The position numbers and the translations under genes are program-made. DNA of 64,000 nucleotides, from assembly GCA_946406115.1 (NCBI GenBank), contig OX291544.1, positions 19,423,521-19,487,520 of the forward strand. Reading direction: 5' to 3'. This DNA comes from Apoda limacodes. Lineage: Eukaryota; Arthropoda; Insecta; Lepidoptera; Limacodidae. The notes beneath the pieces are model-generated. The model did not search any database and had not been told where the DNA came from. It worked only from the letters and a program-made list of their open reading frames with translations. Positions 45,062 to 54,924 of this stretch are shown piece after piece; the stretch's first letter is position 1; each line of letters opens with the position of its first letter.

Positions 45062-46814
45062 CAGCAATAAAGAAATAACTCAAAAAGATTTGAGCGCAAT
45101 CAAATTCTTGTTTTTTTTGCTCCTTGAGAGAATTAAAGTAGTGTTAATAATTTATTAACTTGTTTCATTTTGATGGCTAGATTATAAGTTACCTAATTAA
45201 AATCTATGTGTATGCCAGTCCCTTTTCGGGAAAAATTGAAAGTTAGGTCTAGTATTACGGAAAGAACGTAGGCTGAAAACCCTATTGTATTTTTGTGCGT
45301 CCTAATTAATTTTTCTAGTTGAATGAAAGATTTTACTTTCATGGCAATACATTTCTATTTGTAAAATAATTTGATCAGTGTTGATGAATAATTTTATATT
45401 CATAAACATCAATATCAGTTGTAGACACTAAACTAATAGTGTTCCCTTTGATAGGCTCTATAAAGGCTTTATAAGTTCGATTGTAAAACCCAGAGAGATG
45501 ACCTGTAATAAACGGGCCCCCCTTTCATTTAAATAAACATGATCATGTTAACAGTAAAATTATCCGTATAAAATCGCTCTTAACTCGGCCAAGTTCAGTG
45601 CTTACACCTAATGTTAGTCAAAATTGGTATATGATATGTGACACTCATACATACCGGAGACAAACATCCTGAGACGCTTTGAATCTGACTTTCAGACTCT
45701 CATTAAGGAACAACTTTGGGTGGTACCGACAAAGCCGATCTTATGTACAGGATAGTGTACTCTAATTAAGACTTTGTCTTGATTGTCCACTAGTAAGTCT
45801 CTTTTCGAGAACGCGCCTCCGAATCAAGCTTAAAGCCTGAGCAAATCATAAGGAATACCTACTAAACAATTAGTAGAGTTAAGTTCTTCTAAATTAGATC
45901 CAGGGACTTTTGATAAAGCTCATAAATAATGATCAAAGTCTCTATCCAAATGATTCTGTCCCTTAACTTATAACTAGAAAAACGACAAGATATAGTCTCA
46001 AACAAGATTAAACATATACACAATTCTTGTGTATTTGTAGAAATTCCACTAAGAATAGTGATACCTAAGTTACACACTGTCAATAAAGATTGCTTCGATA
46101 GCAATCTTAAACCCACACGAGACTTGGCTAGGTATAAATAATACCTACCTCCTTCCTTTTTCCTTTACACCAACTGACTGTCTTTGATTGTTCTAATCAT
46201 CACACATGAACCACAAGAGCCTTCGAGTCTACAAACAGCACTGCACATCATCCAGATTAAAACCCACTAACACAATCTGTCTGTCTCTCTGTCTGTCTGT
46301 CTGTCCATTTTCTCCAAAATCTCTCGAAACTGAGGCAAAGGTATGAACTGAACATTAGCATCAGTTTATCCAAATACTCTACAACACTTAACTGGTCCCA
46401 CACAACGCAAAAAAATATTTAAATATAAGCAGGTACTGCGGGCAAAATCACTTTCCCAAGAAAAAATCGAATAGACTATTATCTATAGTCTGTAGACTTA
46501 TAAAGCATCGCAAACCGATATCAAAGAGAAATTAAAAAAAAAACTTAGTTTTTAATCAAAAAGAGTTTATAATACCAAATTAAACTGAAACATATTTTAG
46601 TTGCTATACAAATAAGTGATTTGCAAACGTTCTTGTTTGTTCTGATTATTAACCGCCGAAAAACGACGGTGATGTTCAAATCGAGTTTTATGCATAACCA
46701 CGCATACTGCTCTACAGTGTAGTCTGATTTTCATGATTATCACTTGAAGACAAAATGTTTTGACAAGAAAGGTGCTCATCAATTCTAAAATATCTGCCTT
46801 CACTCATTATAACA
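45062..46814. other. Intergenic, nothing recognised
   Basis: The minus frame at 45889-46116 is not recognisable. A TCTG/TCTC microsatellite is at about 46277-46310. The region at 45480-45870 is less AT-rich and may be an old repeat or LTR, but no terminal structure was seen. Confidence 0.4.
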
Positions 46815-47700
46815 CGGTCATCAGTCAGCATATATTAGTCCACTGCTAAACATAAGCGTTTACCAAGGAACGCCAACATACTCGGTTCTCCGCCTTTCTC
46901 ATCTAGCTACTTTCAGCTACCTTCTTAAGGTCTTGAGGTCACAAGGCTGGGGGGTGCACTAACCGGTTCGTGGTCTCCACTCAGAAGAACACGTCTGTCT
47001 TAACGGTCATCAGTTCAGATATGACCTGCCCATTGCCACCTCATCTTACTTATTCTGTGACTCCTGTTCTTTGTTCCTTGAATTTCCTCATTTCTACTCA
47101 TATCCTTCAAAACAACATTAAAATATCACCCTTTCCATAGCGCGCTAAGCGACTTTTAATTTGTAAATCAGGTTCATTGTTAGTGTCCACGTATTTGTGT
47201 CGTATGTCTTGACAGATTAGGCACATTGATTGTAAACCTTCGTCATCAAACATTAAGGTATAGGTGACGTCAAGACCTGACGTAACTTTCCAAATGTAGC
47301 TCAGCCTAACTGTATTTTCCTGTCTGCTGCTGTCTGATTGTCTGACCTAGGAAGACGTACTCTCGAACAACTTTGCTTGTTGTGACAAGCGCTATATTGG
47401 ATTACATTAGACTTGCCTGAATTCATATTAAGACCTACTCTACTGGAAAAACTTTTGAGACTATTCAATATTTCTTCAAAATCCTGCAGGAATTGAGCCA
47501 TTATAATGAATCTCTACGAAATCGTCTACGAATCGGAGGTGAAAGATGTATTCTCTGATATAGAAACGCTGCGATTTTTTCAGTCCTATGTCTTGAAGAC
47601 ATCCTCCAGTGCACTAGAGAAGAGTTTCGGAGATATGCCATCTCCCTGTGCTCGTCTCATACAAGTACAGCTTGTACATTTATAGTACCGATGATATATA
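46815..47700 (-). mobile_element. Decayed RTE-like LINE, C-terminal half
   Basis: On the minus strand the region starts with a reverse transcriptase piece (QGDGISPKLFSSALEDVF, near 47650). It continues with an open frame (47301-47501) with FLQDFEEILNSLKSFSSRVG and LNMNSGKSNVI, the helix after the catalytic motif. About 400 bp later comes the RTE C-terminal tail: 'MRWQWAGHI', 'RPRTG' and a final 'SSGLIYAD'-type end near 46830. Stops and frameshifts are frequent. This is the endonuclease/reverse-transcriptase family often seen in moths. Confidence 0.65.
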
Positions 47701-47723
47701 GGCTATATCATCAATATATATAA

Positions 47724-47968
47724 ATACTTTCATAGCAAAGATTTAGTCAAACCTCGAGCCAGGACTTGAACCTGCGACCCTTATATTCCGTGTAAGTGCT
47801 CTACCACTGAGCTACCGAGGCACAAGTCTGACTGATGTCTGATGATGTCTGATAGTCTGACCTAACTACATCTTTGCTCTGGACATACGCTCGTAACGAC
47901 AACTCCTAGTGTATAAACCTAAATTATAGGTTAATCTTTTGACTACATCTTTGCTGTGAAAGTATTTA
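47724..47968 (-). mobile_element. Short element with ~30-bp inverted ends and a tRNA-like segment
   Basis: AAATACTTTCATAGCAAAGA (47725) and, inverted, the end at about 47968 (AAATACTTTCACAGCAAAGA) bound 245 bp. On the minus strand 47755-47824 reads like a tRNA: GCCTCGGTAGCTCAGTGGTA (A box), GGTTCAAGTCC (B box) and an acceptor stem CCTCGG/TCGAGG. The anticodon loop lacks the normal U33 and the T stem has a mismatch, so it is a tRNA-derived SINE head and not a working tRNA. The left inverted end directly follows the acceptor 3' strand. Confidence 0.6.
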
Positions 47969-48299
47969 TTAATACTTACCTTTTTAGACGTTAGGAATCA
48001 TTTTCGACTATTTCTTAAGTAATGTTTATCTCTTTTGTTAAAAATTTCATATTGCATGCAGAAAGTGTTTTATTGTTGCCCAGTGTTATGTATCTGTTGA
48101 ATAGAACTACTTTAATCACATAGATAAATAGACTTCGATTCGACAGTAAAATGCGCCAACTCAAAATAAGTTATTCACACAATAGGTGCTTAGTTATTAA
48201 GGCTTGAATGCTATGTTAAATAATATTTCGATAAAACACACACTTATAGTTTTAACACATTTAAAAACAGCTAGAATCAAATTATAGGTTAATTGCCAT

Positions 48300-48305
48300 T
48301 TTATT
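48300..48305 (-). terminator. Poly(A) signal of the 48-52 kb cuticle gene
   Basis: AATAAA on the minus strand 18 bp after the stop codon at 48324-48326. Confidence 0.7.
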
Positions 48306-48323
48306 TTCATCACTAAAAAACCC

Positions 48324-51300
48324 TTAACCCAGCAAAGATGCAACAACGGCAGCTCCAAATCTGTCTTCTAATTCATCTTCGAATACGGGTACCTAAAAGA
48401 AAAAGGAAGTTTATTAAAAAGACAATTGGATTCATTGCAATTCAGGGGCCAAACTGCCATTTCACAACATGCTGTAAAAAAAACAAAAAATAATGCTATT
48501 TGCACCGGTAGTATAGCCCCATAGAAAAAAAAATCAATACGAACATTCGATTCATCTGTGTCTGCTCCAATTCGAAAATTTAAACTATCTGAATCATCTT
48601 TAATACCACTTTGTTTTCTGTTGTCATTATTTGTGGTTTTTTTGGAAAAAATTGAGAATAAAGATTCTCTACTTTGCGGAAACGTGTAAGCGGTAAACCC
48701 TTTTTCATTAGCTTTGTACAGAACGTTAGTTGTGTATCTGTTGTCATCGGGGTAAATATATAGGCCTTGTACTTCAACTAATGGAATTCCGTTGCTGGAT
48801 GTTTTGAGTTGACCTATTTCACTGCGATATGTTCCTTGTTGTGTTCTATACCTGAAATAAAATTTAGTTACCTCCACTTTCCACATATATAAGTATACCT
48901 ATCAATGAGTTCCATGAAATTTAAAAAGAAAGATTTTTTTATTTTTCTCTCATTTTTTATAACTGTTCAACAATGAGGTTAAAACTTAGAGAAAATTCAT
49001 GAAAACTTTGTCTGAATCAACCCTCAAGTCTGCGCGTTCACCGCTAAGAAAACCCTAGTAAATGGGGTTTTTTTTCAGGTCAGGTGCCACAATTCCAAAA
49101 CACTCCCCTCACTATCTCCAAGAGCGTTAGGATCCTTGGTGTTGACATCTACAGCGATGTTTAGCTTCGAGGTCATTTGCAAGACAAGGTGAAGCTGGTG
49201 TCTAAAAAACTTGGAGTATTCAACAGAGCGAAACACTTCAACTGGGGGCAAAGGTTGCTGCTTTACAAGTCGCAAGTTTAGCCTCATATGGAGTATCCTG
49301 GCATTTCTAGGCAGGTAAACCCGGATACCAGCTTGGCCCTTTTGACTCTGTTCAACGAGAGGCTTTGAAAATCGTCGACAGTCCCAAACTCACAATCCGT
49401 ATCGAACCCTTAAGTCTGAGATGAGACTTTGCCTCCCTGTATGTATTCTACCGCTTGTACAATGGGATGTGTTCTGAAGAATTGTTCGAAATGATGCCCG
49501 CGGCTACTAAATACCATCTGACCGCGCGCCATCGGTAGGGAATTCATCCTCACACCTTAGAACCTAAATGTTCACGCACAGTGCGGTTTCAGAGAGACTT
49601 CCTCTCGCGAACGCTAAGGTTTTGGAATGAGCTCCCTGCAAAAATCTTCTCTAAGGACTACAGTATAGGGTTCTTCAAAAAAAAATTATTAGATATTTGA
49701 AGGGTCGGCAACAAACGAGTGATGCCACAAGGTGTTGCAAGATTTTGTTGCTGTCCATAGGCTGCGTTGACCGCTTATTATCAGGCGGACCGCAAGCTTG
49801 TTTGCTACCTTAGTGGTATAAAAAAAAGTTCTGACAATGTCTATATAGCGCCGCAAATAAGCGTACATGCAGGCTGGATAGCAGTCCTACGTAGTATATT
49901 ATATTATCTTTGGACAGCACCCAAAAAGCATTAGTGAACACAGGGTAGCGAGAGCGCTTGCCCCCCCTCTTGCCACGCTAGACGCATTGCTATGTCTAGG
50001 CGCCTTCAATAGGCTACCATATTAATGGAATGAGTATTAAGTCTGTGCTACTACCTATTAAACGATACCTCAATGATCGATATCCATTCAGCCGTTTGGA
50101 TGGTACCTATAAGAGAATAAAAAATGTAACATATATAAAAAAAATACTCACGAAAAACATTATAGCATCTCTGGTAGTCAGGTAAAAACACATGTTCCGC
50201 AATATTCAACTTAGCTAAAATTTTAAAATACTTATCTGTACTCACGCACGGACTATATAATACTATAGTAGTAATCAGCTACGTTTAGGTATAGGCAAGT
50301 ATTTTTATTACATACATGGTTCATGGCTGATGACGCTAATCACGACAATGATCAAAAAATTTAATCTGCTTCCATGAGGAAAAAATATGCATGAGCATAC
50401 GTTTTAAATGTCAGAGCAAAGCTATTGTTAATATTTTTTTTAATATTAAGATGTACCTTAACAAAAAACATACAATATTGCTTAATCTCAGTACCAAGTT
50501 ATCAAAATACCTATAAATTGTCGTAATTGAGATACTTCGTAATGATTTTTAGTGATCAATAATGACAGGGCTGTAATTACTTCTTTGGCTTAGGCCAAAT
50601 TTTCGACTGGTTTTGGTCAAGAGAAAAAATATGGTGACGAAAATACTTATATTGAGCAAAGCCGAAACTTCTATCAGACACAAATTAATTGTAATATATC
50701 ATACTTACTGACCTACCTGTATGAATATTCAGTACCATTCCAAGGTTTGTTTTCGATTAGAATTATTTCATCGTTATTTTTGTCTGTTGGTGCACACGAT
50801 ATAATACCGATAAAATTAAATATCGATAATATATGTATAATTGTTGGTAAATTAATCTGAAATAGAATAATAACAAATTTAACTATATGACTTCTTAGTA
50901 AACTGAGTTATTATAATACACTACTCAACAAAGCTTGAGAAATAAAAATAAATAAAAAAACCCGACTGCAATAACTAAAAATAAGTAAACAAGTAAGCTA
51001 TATTGTGAGCAATCTGACCTACTATTTGTTCTTGCATTTAAATAAGTCTCGCCTGCTTATAATTAAATATTTGGTATGTTTGAGGGGCACTTGTTTACTT
51101 CTTTTTAGTTCTTGCAGTCGAAATTTTTTATTTATTTAATTATTTATTGTTGTTAACAGCTTTTTAGTGTTATTTGTTTTTTTTATTTTTTTACTCGCGT
51201 TTGCTATTTTACTGTAAGTGTCATATATTTACGTACTCGTCTTTTAAAGCCCTTTATTTTGATACTCAACTCGAAGCTCTCGAAAAAAAAAATCCGCCAT

Positions 51301-52591
51301 TTTGTTTTTAAGAAATTTTTATATACCTAGTCATACTAACACAATCACGACAAATCAAATGACACCTGGCATACGCTCGAAAACCATTACTCTCCTTTCT
51401 TCCGGCAGTCGGGTAACAAGCAAACTACATACCTTTATTTGGCCATGAGCCTATGAATTTATTTCTAATAAAAGATGTTCAGAAAAAGTTCTAGGCACTG
51501 AAATAAAGGAAGGAAGTGTATCTTTCTACAAATCGAATTTTAAAATGTGCTTCTACAGAAATATGAAACTAGTTATGAGCTATTTTGAGATTTTTAACCG
51601 ACTTCAAAAAAGGAGGAGGTTCTCAATTCGGATGTTCATATTTTTTTATGTATATTCGGGCATAACTCCGTCAGATATAGATGGATTTCAAAGGGTATAC
51701 TTCCGAGGTGGTCTCATATTAATGTAGTGAATTTAAAACTTAAACTGTTGATAAAAAAAATGTGTTAATTTGGGACTGGTGAAACGCCTTTTATTTTGAT
51801 GATTGTATAACATTGTGTTAAGAGTATGGACGTTTTTAGTGTACAAAAAAAGCAATTCATCACCAATTAGTAAAAAATAAAAACTTTCTAACAAAAAAAA
51901 ACAACCAGCTTCAAAAAGATGCACTAAAAAAGTAATATAAATAATTACTTATTTCGAAAAATCTAATATGTATTACAGTTTGAAGTTGGTGTGTATGTAT
52001 GTACCAAACAGTTTATAACACACTTCATTTGCATAAAATTAACTTCAAACTGTAATTTAGATCAGATTTCTGGAAATAAGTAATTATTTTTACCTTTTAA
52101 GTGCATCCTTTTAAAGCCGGTTGGTTTTTTTGTTAAAAAGTTTTTTTGGTTTTTTTTTTTTCCAGGATAAAACTGCAAGTTGTAGATAGTATATTTGCTA
52201 AAAACCACTTTAAGAAGAAGTGCTATCTACAACTCGCAGTTATCAGCAAAAAATAAGTTGTTTTTGTCAAGCCAATGTTTATAAACTGTTATTAGCAGAT
52301 TAAAAAAATATTTAACAGAATGTCATAAAAAAATGTTGCGATGATTCCATTCTACTTCTCATGAAGTCATTGTACGGAACCTGTGACTCACAAATTACTG
52401 TCACAGTCATCGAGTGTTTAACAAAATATAAGAAACAACATTATAAAATAAAAGCAAATTATTCATCTATAAAAAAACTTATGTTATACAGTACAAACGT
52501 TATACAAAAATATAAAAACGTAAAAAAATCAATAGAATTAGAAAAAACTATATAGCTTCATACTCACGTAAAACAATTGTTGATACTTCAT
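48324..52591 (-). CDS. RR-1-like cuticular protein, four exons
   Basis: Minus-strand exons are 52568-52591 (MKYQQLFY, donor GTGAGT), 50717-50856 (after ctatttcag; donor GTAGGT), about 48545-48851 (after ttttatttcag) and 48392-48324 (after ttcttttag; ends VASLLG and TAA). Phases 0, 2 and 0 join without stops to about 179 residues. The signal peptide spans exons 1-2 (IIHILSIFNFIGIISCA|PT). The Rebers-Riddiford core begins NGTEYSYRYRT, crosses intron 2, and continues QQGTYRSEIGQL, VEVQGLYIYPDDNRYTTNVL and YKANEKGF, so it should bind chitin in the cuticle. A serine/asparagine-rich tail follows, then the final ASLLG seen in many moth cuticle proteins. The donor of intron 3 (AAT|GTTCGT) is the weak point. 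A LINE and a MITE lie in its introns. It is a divergent member; the family assignment is good, the exact subgroup is not. Confidence 0.8.
49060..49832 (+). mobile_element. Jockey-like LINE copy 5 inside an intron of the cuticle gene
   Basis: Plus-oriented, antisense to the cuticle gene, in its intron 2. It starts with a post-RT piece (SVRILGVDIYSDV), then KLVSKKLGVFNRAK, QRLLLYKSQV and the C-terminal blocks of copy 1 with several frameshifts and stops. It ends with 'ttatcaggcggaccgcaagc' and a short A-run at about 49820. It is longer at the 5' side than copies 1 and 2 but much more decayed. The region after it (49833-50050) is less AT-rich and unclassified. Confidence 0.8.
50962..51120. mobile_element. 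MITE with ~33-bp terminal inverted repeats
   Basis: CGACTGCAATAACTAAAAAT (50962) is matched inverted at the right end by the reverse of 'ctttttagttcttgcagtcg' (51120). Length about 160 bp; the flanking 'aataaataaaaaaa'/'tttttttatttattt' are also complementary. It lies in intron 1 of the cuticle gene. No coding sequence. Confidence 0.75.
51594..52125. mobile_element. Composite 'accgacttcaaaaaagg' element with snap-back right half
   Basis: It starts AACCGACTTCAAAAAAGG and ends 'ccttttaaagccggttgg', an imperfect terminal inverted repeat. The left half matches the split copy at 38487/39690. The right half (from 51897, 'aacaaccagcttcaaaaaga') is a fold-back whose arms meet around 52000. It lies in intron 1 of the cuticle gene. 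The frames at 51545 and 51733 are products of it. Confidence 0.75.
52171..52241. repeat. Hairpin, 19-bp arms
   Basis: AACTGCAAGTTGTAGATAG and CTATCTACAACTCGCAGTT pair with one mismatch, with a 33-bp loop. It lies in intron 1 of the cuticle gene, just 3' of the composite element in plus-strand coordinates. Confidence 0.75.
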
Positions 52592-52654
52592 TTTAAAAAT
52601 GATAAATTAAAAAAACTATAATGAATACGTGCGGCTCGACTCACACACGAAGTA

Positions 52655-52686
52655 CAATGAAGTGATGTGATGGATGAATATTTATA
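52655..52686 (-). promoter_or_regulatory. Core promoter of the 48-52 kb cuticle gene
   Basis: On the minus strand TATAAA (52686-52681) is followed 28 bp later by an initiator-like TCATTG (52660-52655), about 65 bp before the ATG. The spacing is normal for an insect TATA promoter. Confidence 0.6.
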
Positions 52687-52691
52687 AGCAG

Positions 52692-52967
52692 AATGTAAAT
52701 CTGTTGAATTGAACTTTTTAGTCAAACGAGTTGCCCACGAACTGCAAACAGTTCAGGAAGTAAGTTTCATTTCGTGGTGAGTTCTGAAAAATAGGTATAT
52801 CGATTTTCATATATGTTGTATAAATATGTGTCTATTTTGAATACAAAATCAACTAGTGTTGTAAAATCAAATCTTACGTTACAGAGCAGTCGGTTAAATT
52901 ACATCAAACGCGCCGAAAAACTTTTACCAGCAATTTTGGTTCATAAACTGTTGTATGGACTGGAGTG
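52692..52967. other. Upstream of the cuticle gene, unclassified open stretch
   Basis: The first half of the plus frame 52813-53157 (up to about 'LVHKLLYGLEW') is not LINE-like and I do not recognise it. The second half is the LINE fragment that follows. Confidence 0.3.
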
Positions 52968-53660
52968 GAGGAATGTGAAGCTGGTGTCTAAAAAACTTGG
53001 AGTATTCAACAGAGCGAAACAGTACTTCAACTCGGGGCAAAGGTTGCTGCTTTACAAGTCGCAAGTTCAACCTCATATGGAGTATCCTGGTATTTCTTGG
53101 CAGGTAAACCCGGATACCAGCTTGGCCCTTTTGACTCTGTTCAACGAGAGGCTTTGAAAATCGTCGACAATCCCAAACTCACAAATGGTACATTCATCAT
53201 AAAATCACAAAAAACAGTTTTGGGATTGTGCCGTCTCCCTTTTACAAAAAGCTAACCACGTACCTAAGATGGCAACTTTGACAGAGGACCCCGATGCCTC
53301 ACCCGATCAAACGCATCCGCTCAGTCCAGGCTACATGTCAATGCCTGCTACTAACTCTCAATGGTAAGTTCCCATCGATGTGTGAGATGAACTTGAAGGT
53401 CACCAGACGAGTGACCGTGGCGATAGCCATATTGACGATCGCTGATCATGTCGTGTTGTAATAGGTATCTTAGAAGTTGTTTTCGTTGTCTTAATCACAC
53501 ACTTTATCACTTTGGAGAGGAGAGAGGTAATATAAATAGGTCTGTAAGAAGATGGATGTGATGTATCGCCCTCCTTGACACACAGGACACAACTTAGGAG
53601 CACACTGTTTAAGAACCGCTTGTATAACGTCAAACGGAACAAACAAAAAATCTGTTTTTG
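52968..53660. mobile_element. Jockey-like LINE copy 6: two fragments in opposite orientation
   Basis: The plus strand 52968-53185 encodes KLVSKKLGVFNRAKQYFNSG, QRLLLYKSQV and HMEYPGISWQ, the post-RT region. On the minus strand, from about 53660 to 53340, there is a reverse transcriptase fingers/palm piece: SSYRPIYITSLLSKVIKCV, then 'ISDRQYGYRHGHSSGDL' and 'LTHRWE'. Both belong to the same family as the other copies, but in opposite directions and separated by about 150 bp. A 5'-inversion event or two insertions could explain this. Confidence 0.7.
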
Positions 53661-54924
53661 TTGATTTTAATTTTTTTTTAATTTTTTATTTGGTTGAAAA
53701 TTATTTATTTATTAATTAGCTGATCAGCGAAAAGCAGCAGCTGATGTGCCTATATTACGTAGTGTTAAAATTGAGTGTAGATGATTGATTGTATGAAGAG
53801 CAAAGTCGAAAGCAATATATATATAAAAATCTTATTACTGTTCATTACTTAAAAACTAAAATAACATCACTACATATTTGTTTAAATACAGTTACTTATA
53901 CGTAATATATATTGTAATTATAGTTATTAAAATGTATATTTATATATTTACATATATTTAGTTAATATGTATATACACATTATCCACATGTATTACTTAT
54001 GTGCAAAGTCAAGATTTCTGACAGATTTGTTTTTTTCTAGATGGGTCTCGCTTTATATTAAATACATCGTGCCAAACACAAATTTTGTGCCTCCAAATCT
54101 GCTCAAATAGTTGCTCCGTTGCAACGCAAGAACCAACACATAAACAAGAGGGTATCATCGTGTCTAGCGGTTTTTTAGTCACGTAGGGGACAAATTGGCT
54201 TGCACTAAATTATTTTCGATTGTACGAGTATGTCGGTATATTTCTGTAGTAACTTAAGCGTTTTGTGAAGGAATAATTCTTCTGTATAATAATTTGTACT
54301 GAATACAATTATTAATTACTAATAAGTATTTCGTGGCACCGTGCTAACTAGATCTTCCACAGTTTTGCGTGGTCGATGTAGCGAACAAAAACTAGTTGTA
54401 TTTTAACAGTTCCTCATGACAGTGGGTTACAAAATTTAAAAAACTGAATTCAAGCAATTTTATTTTTTGCGTATCTAATACAATTCAGTATGTAGGCGAT
54501 CCGCATTTTGACTTCACATCAAAGAGTAACCAAAAATTGGTAACTTATTAGATGAAACTATGCCTTTTTTTTCCTTGGTCACACCCTAACTTCCGAACGA
54601 CTGAATCAAATTGGATATTTTTTTTGTTTTGTTTTCGCTAATGTTAGGGCAAGGTTTTTATGAAATAAAAAAAGGTCAAGTGTGAGTCAGACTCGCGCAC
54701 TAAGGGTAAACCGACTGCAATAAAATTTTGGTAAGTTGTTGTGCACACTTCAAGTTTCCGAATAAGTACAACCCTTTTAGAATAGGTGGCGCGCCAGTTG
54801 TTTTAAAAAAGAAAAACAACGTTCACGGGATCAGCTAGTATGTTTATAAAATTGACTGCAGTTGTGTCTTATGTCACGTAGCAGTCCAATATTGTGATAC
54901 TCAAAGTCGGTAATTGCTGAACAT
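53661..54924. other. Intergenic, AT-rich; family Q end at 54662
   Basis: The only recognisable part is 'ggtcaagtgtgagtcagact' at 54673-54692, an end fragment of repeat family Q. Otherwise nothing. Confidence 0.4.

Noticed and set aside
47755..47824. A functional tRNA gene on the minus strand
   Set aside because: A and B boxes and the acceptor stem are present, but the anticodon loop lacks U33, the T stem has a mismatch, and it sits inside a repeat with inverted ends.
48368..48886. A 172-residue single-exon cuticle protein
   Set aside because: Its first residues are intron 2 sequence and its last about 55 residues are intron 3; splice signals and the homologous ends show a four-exon gene instead.
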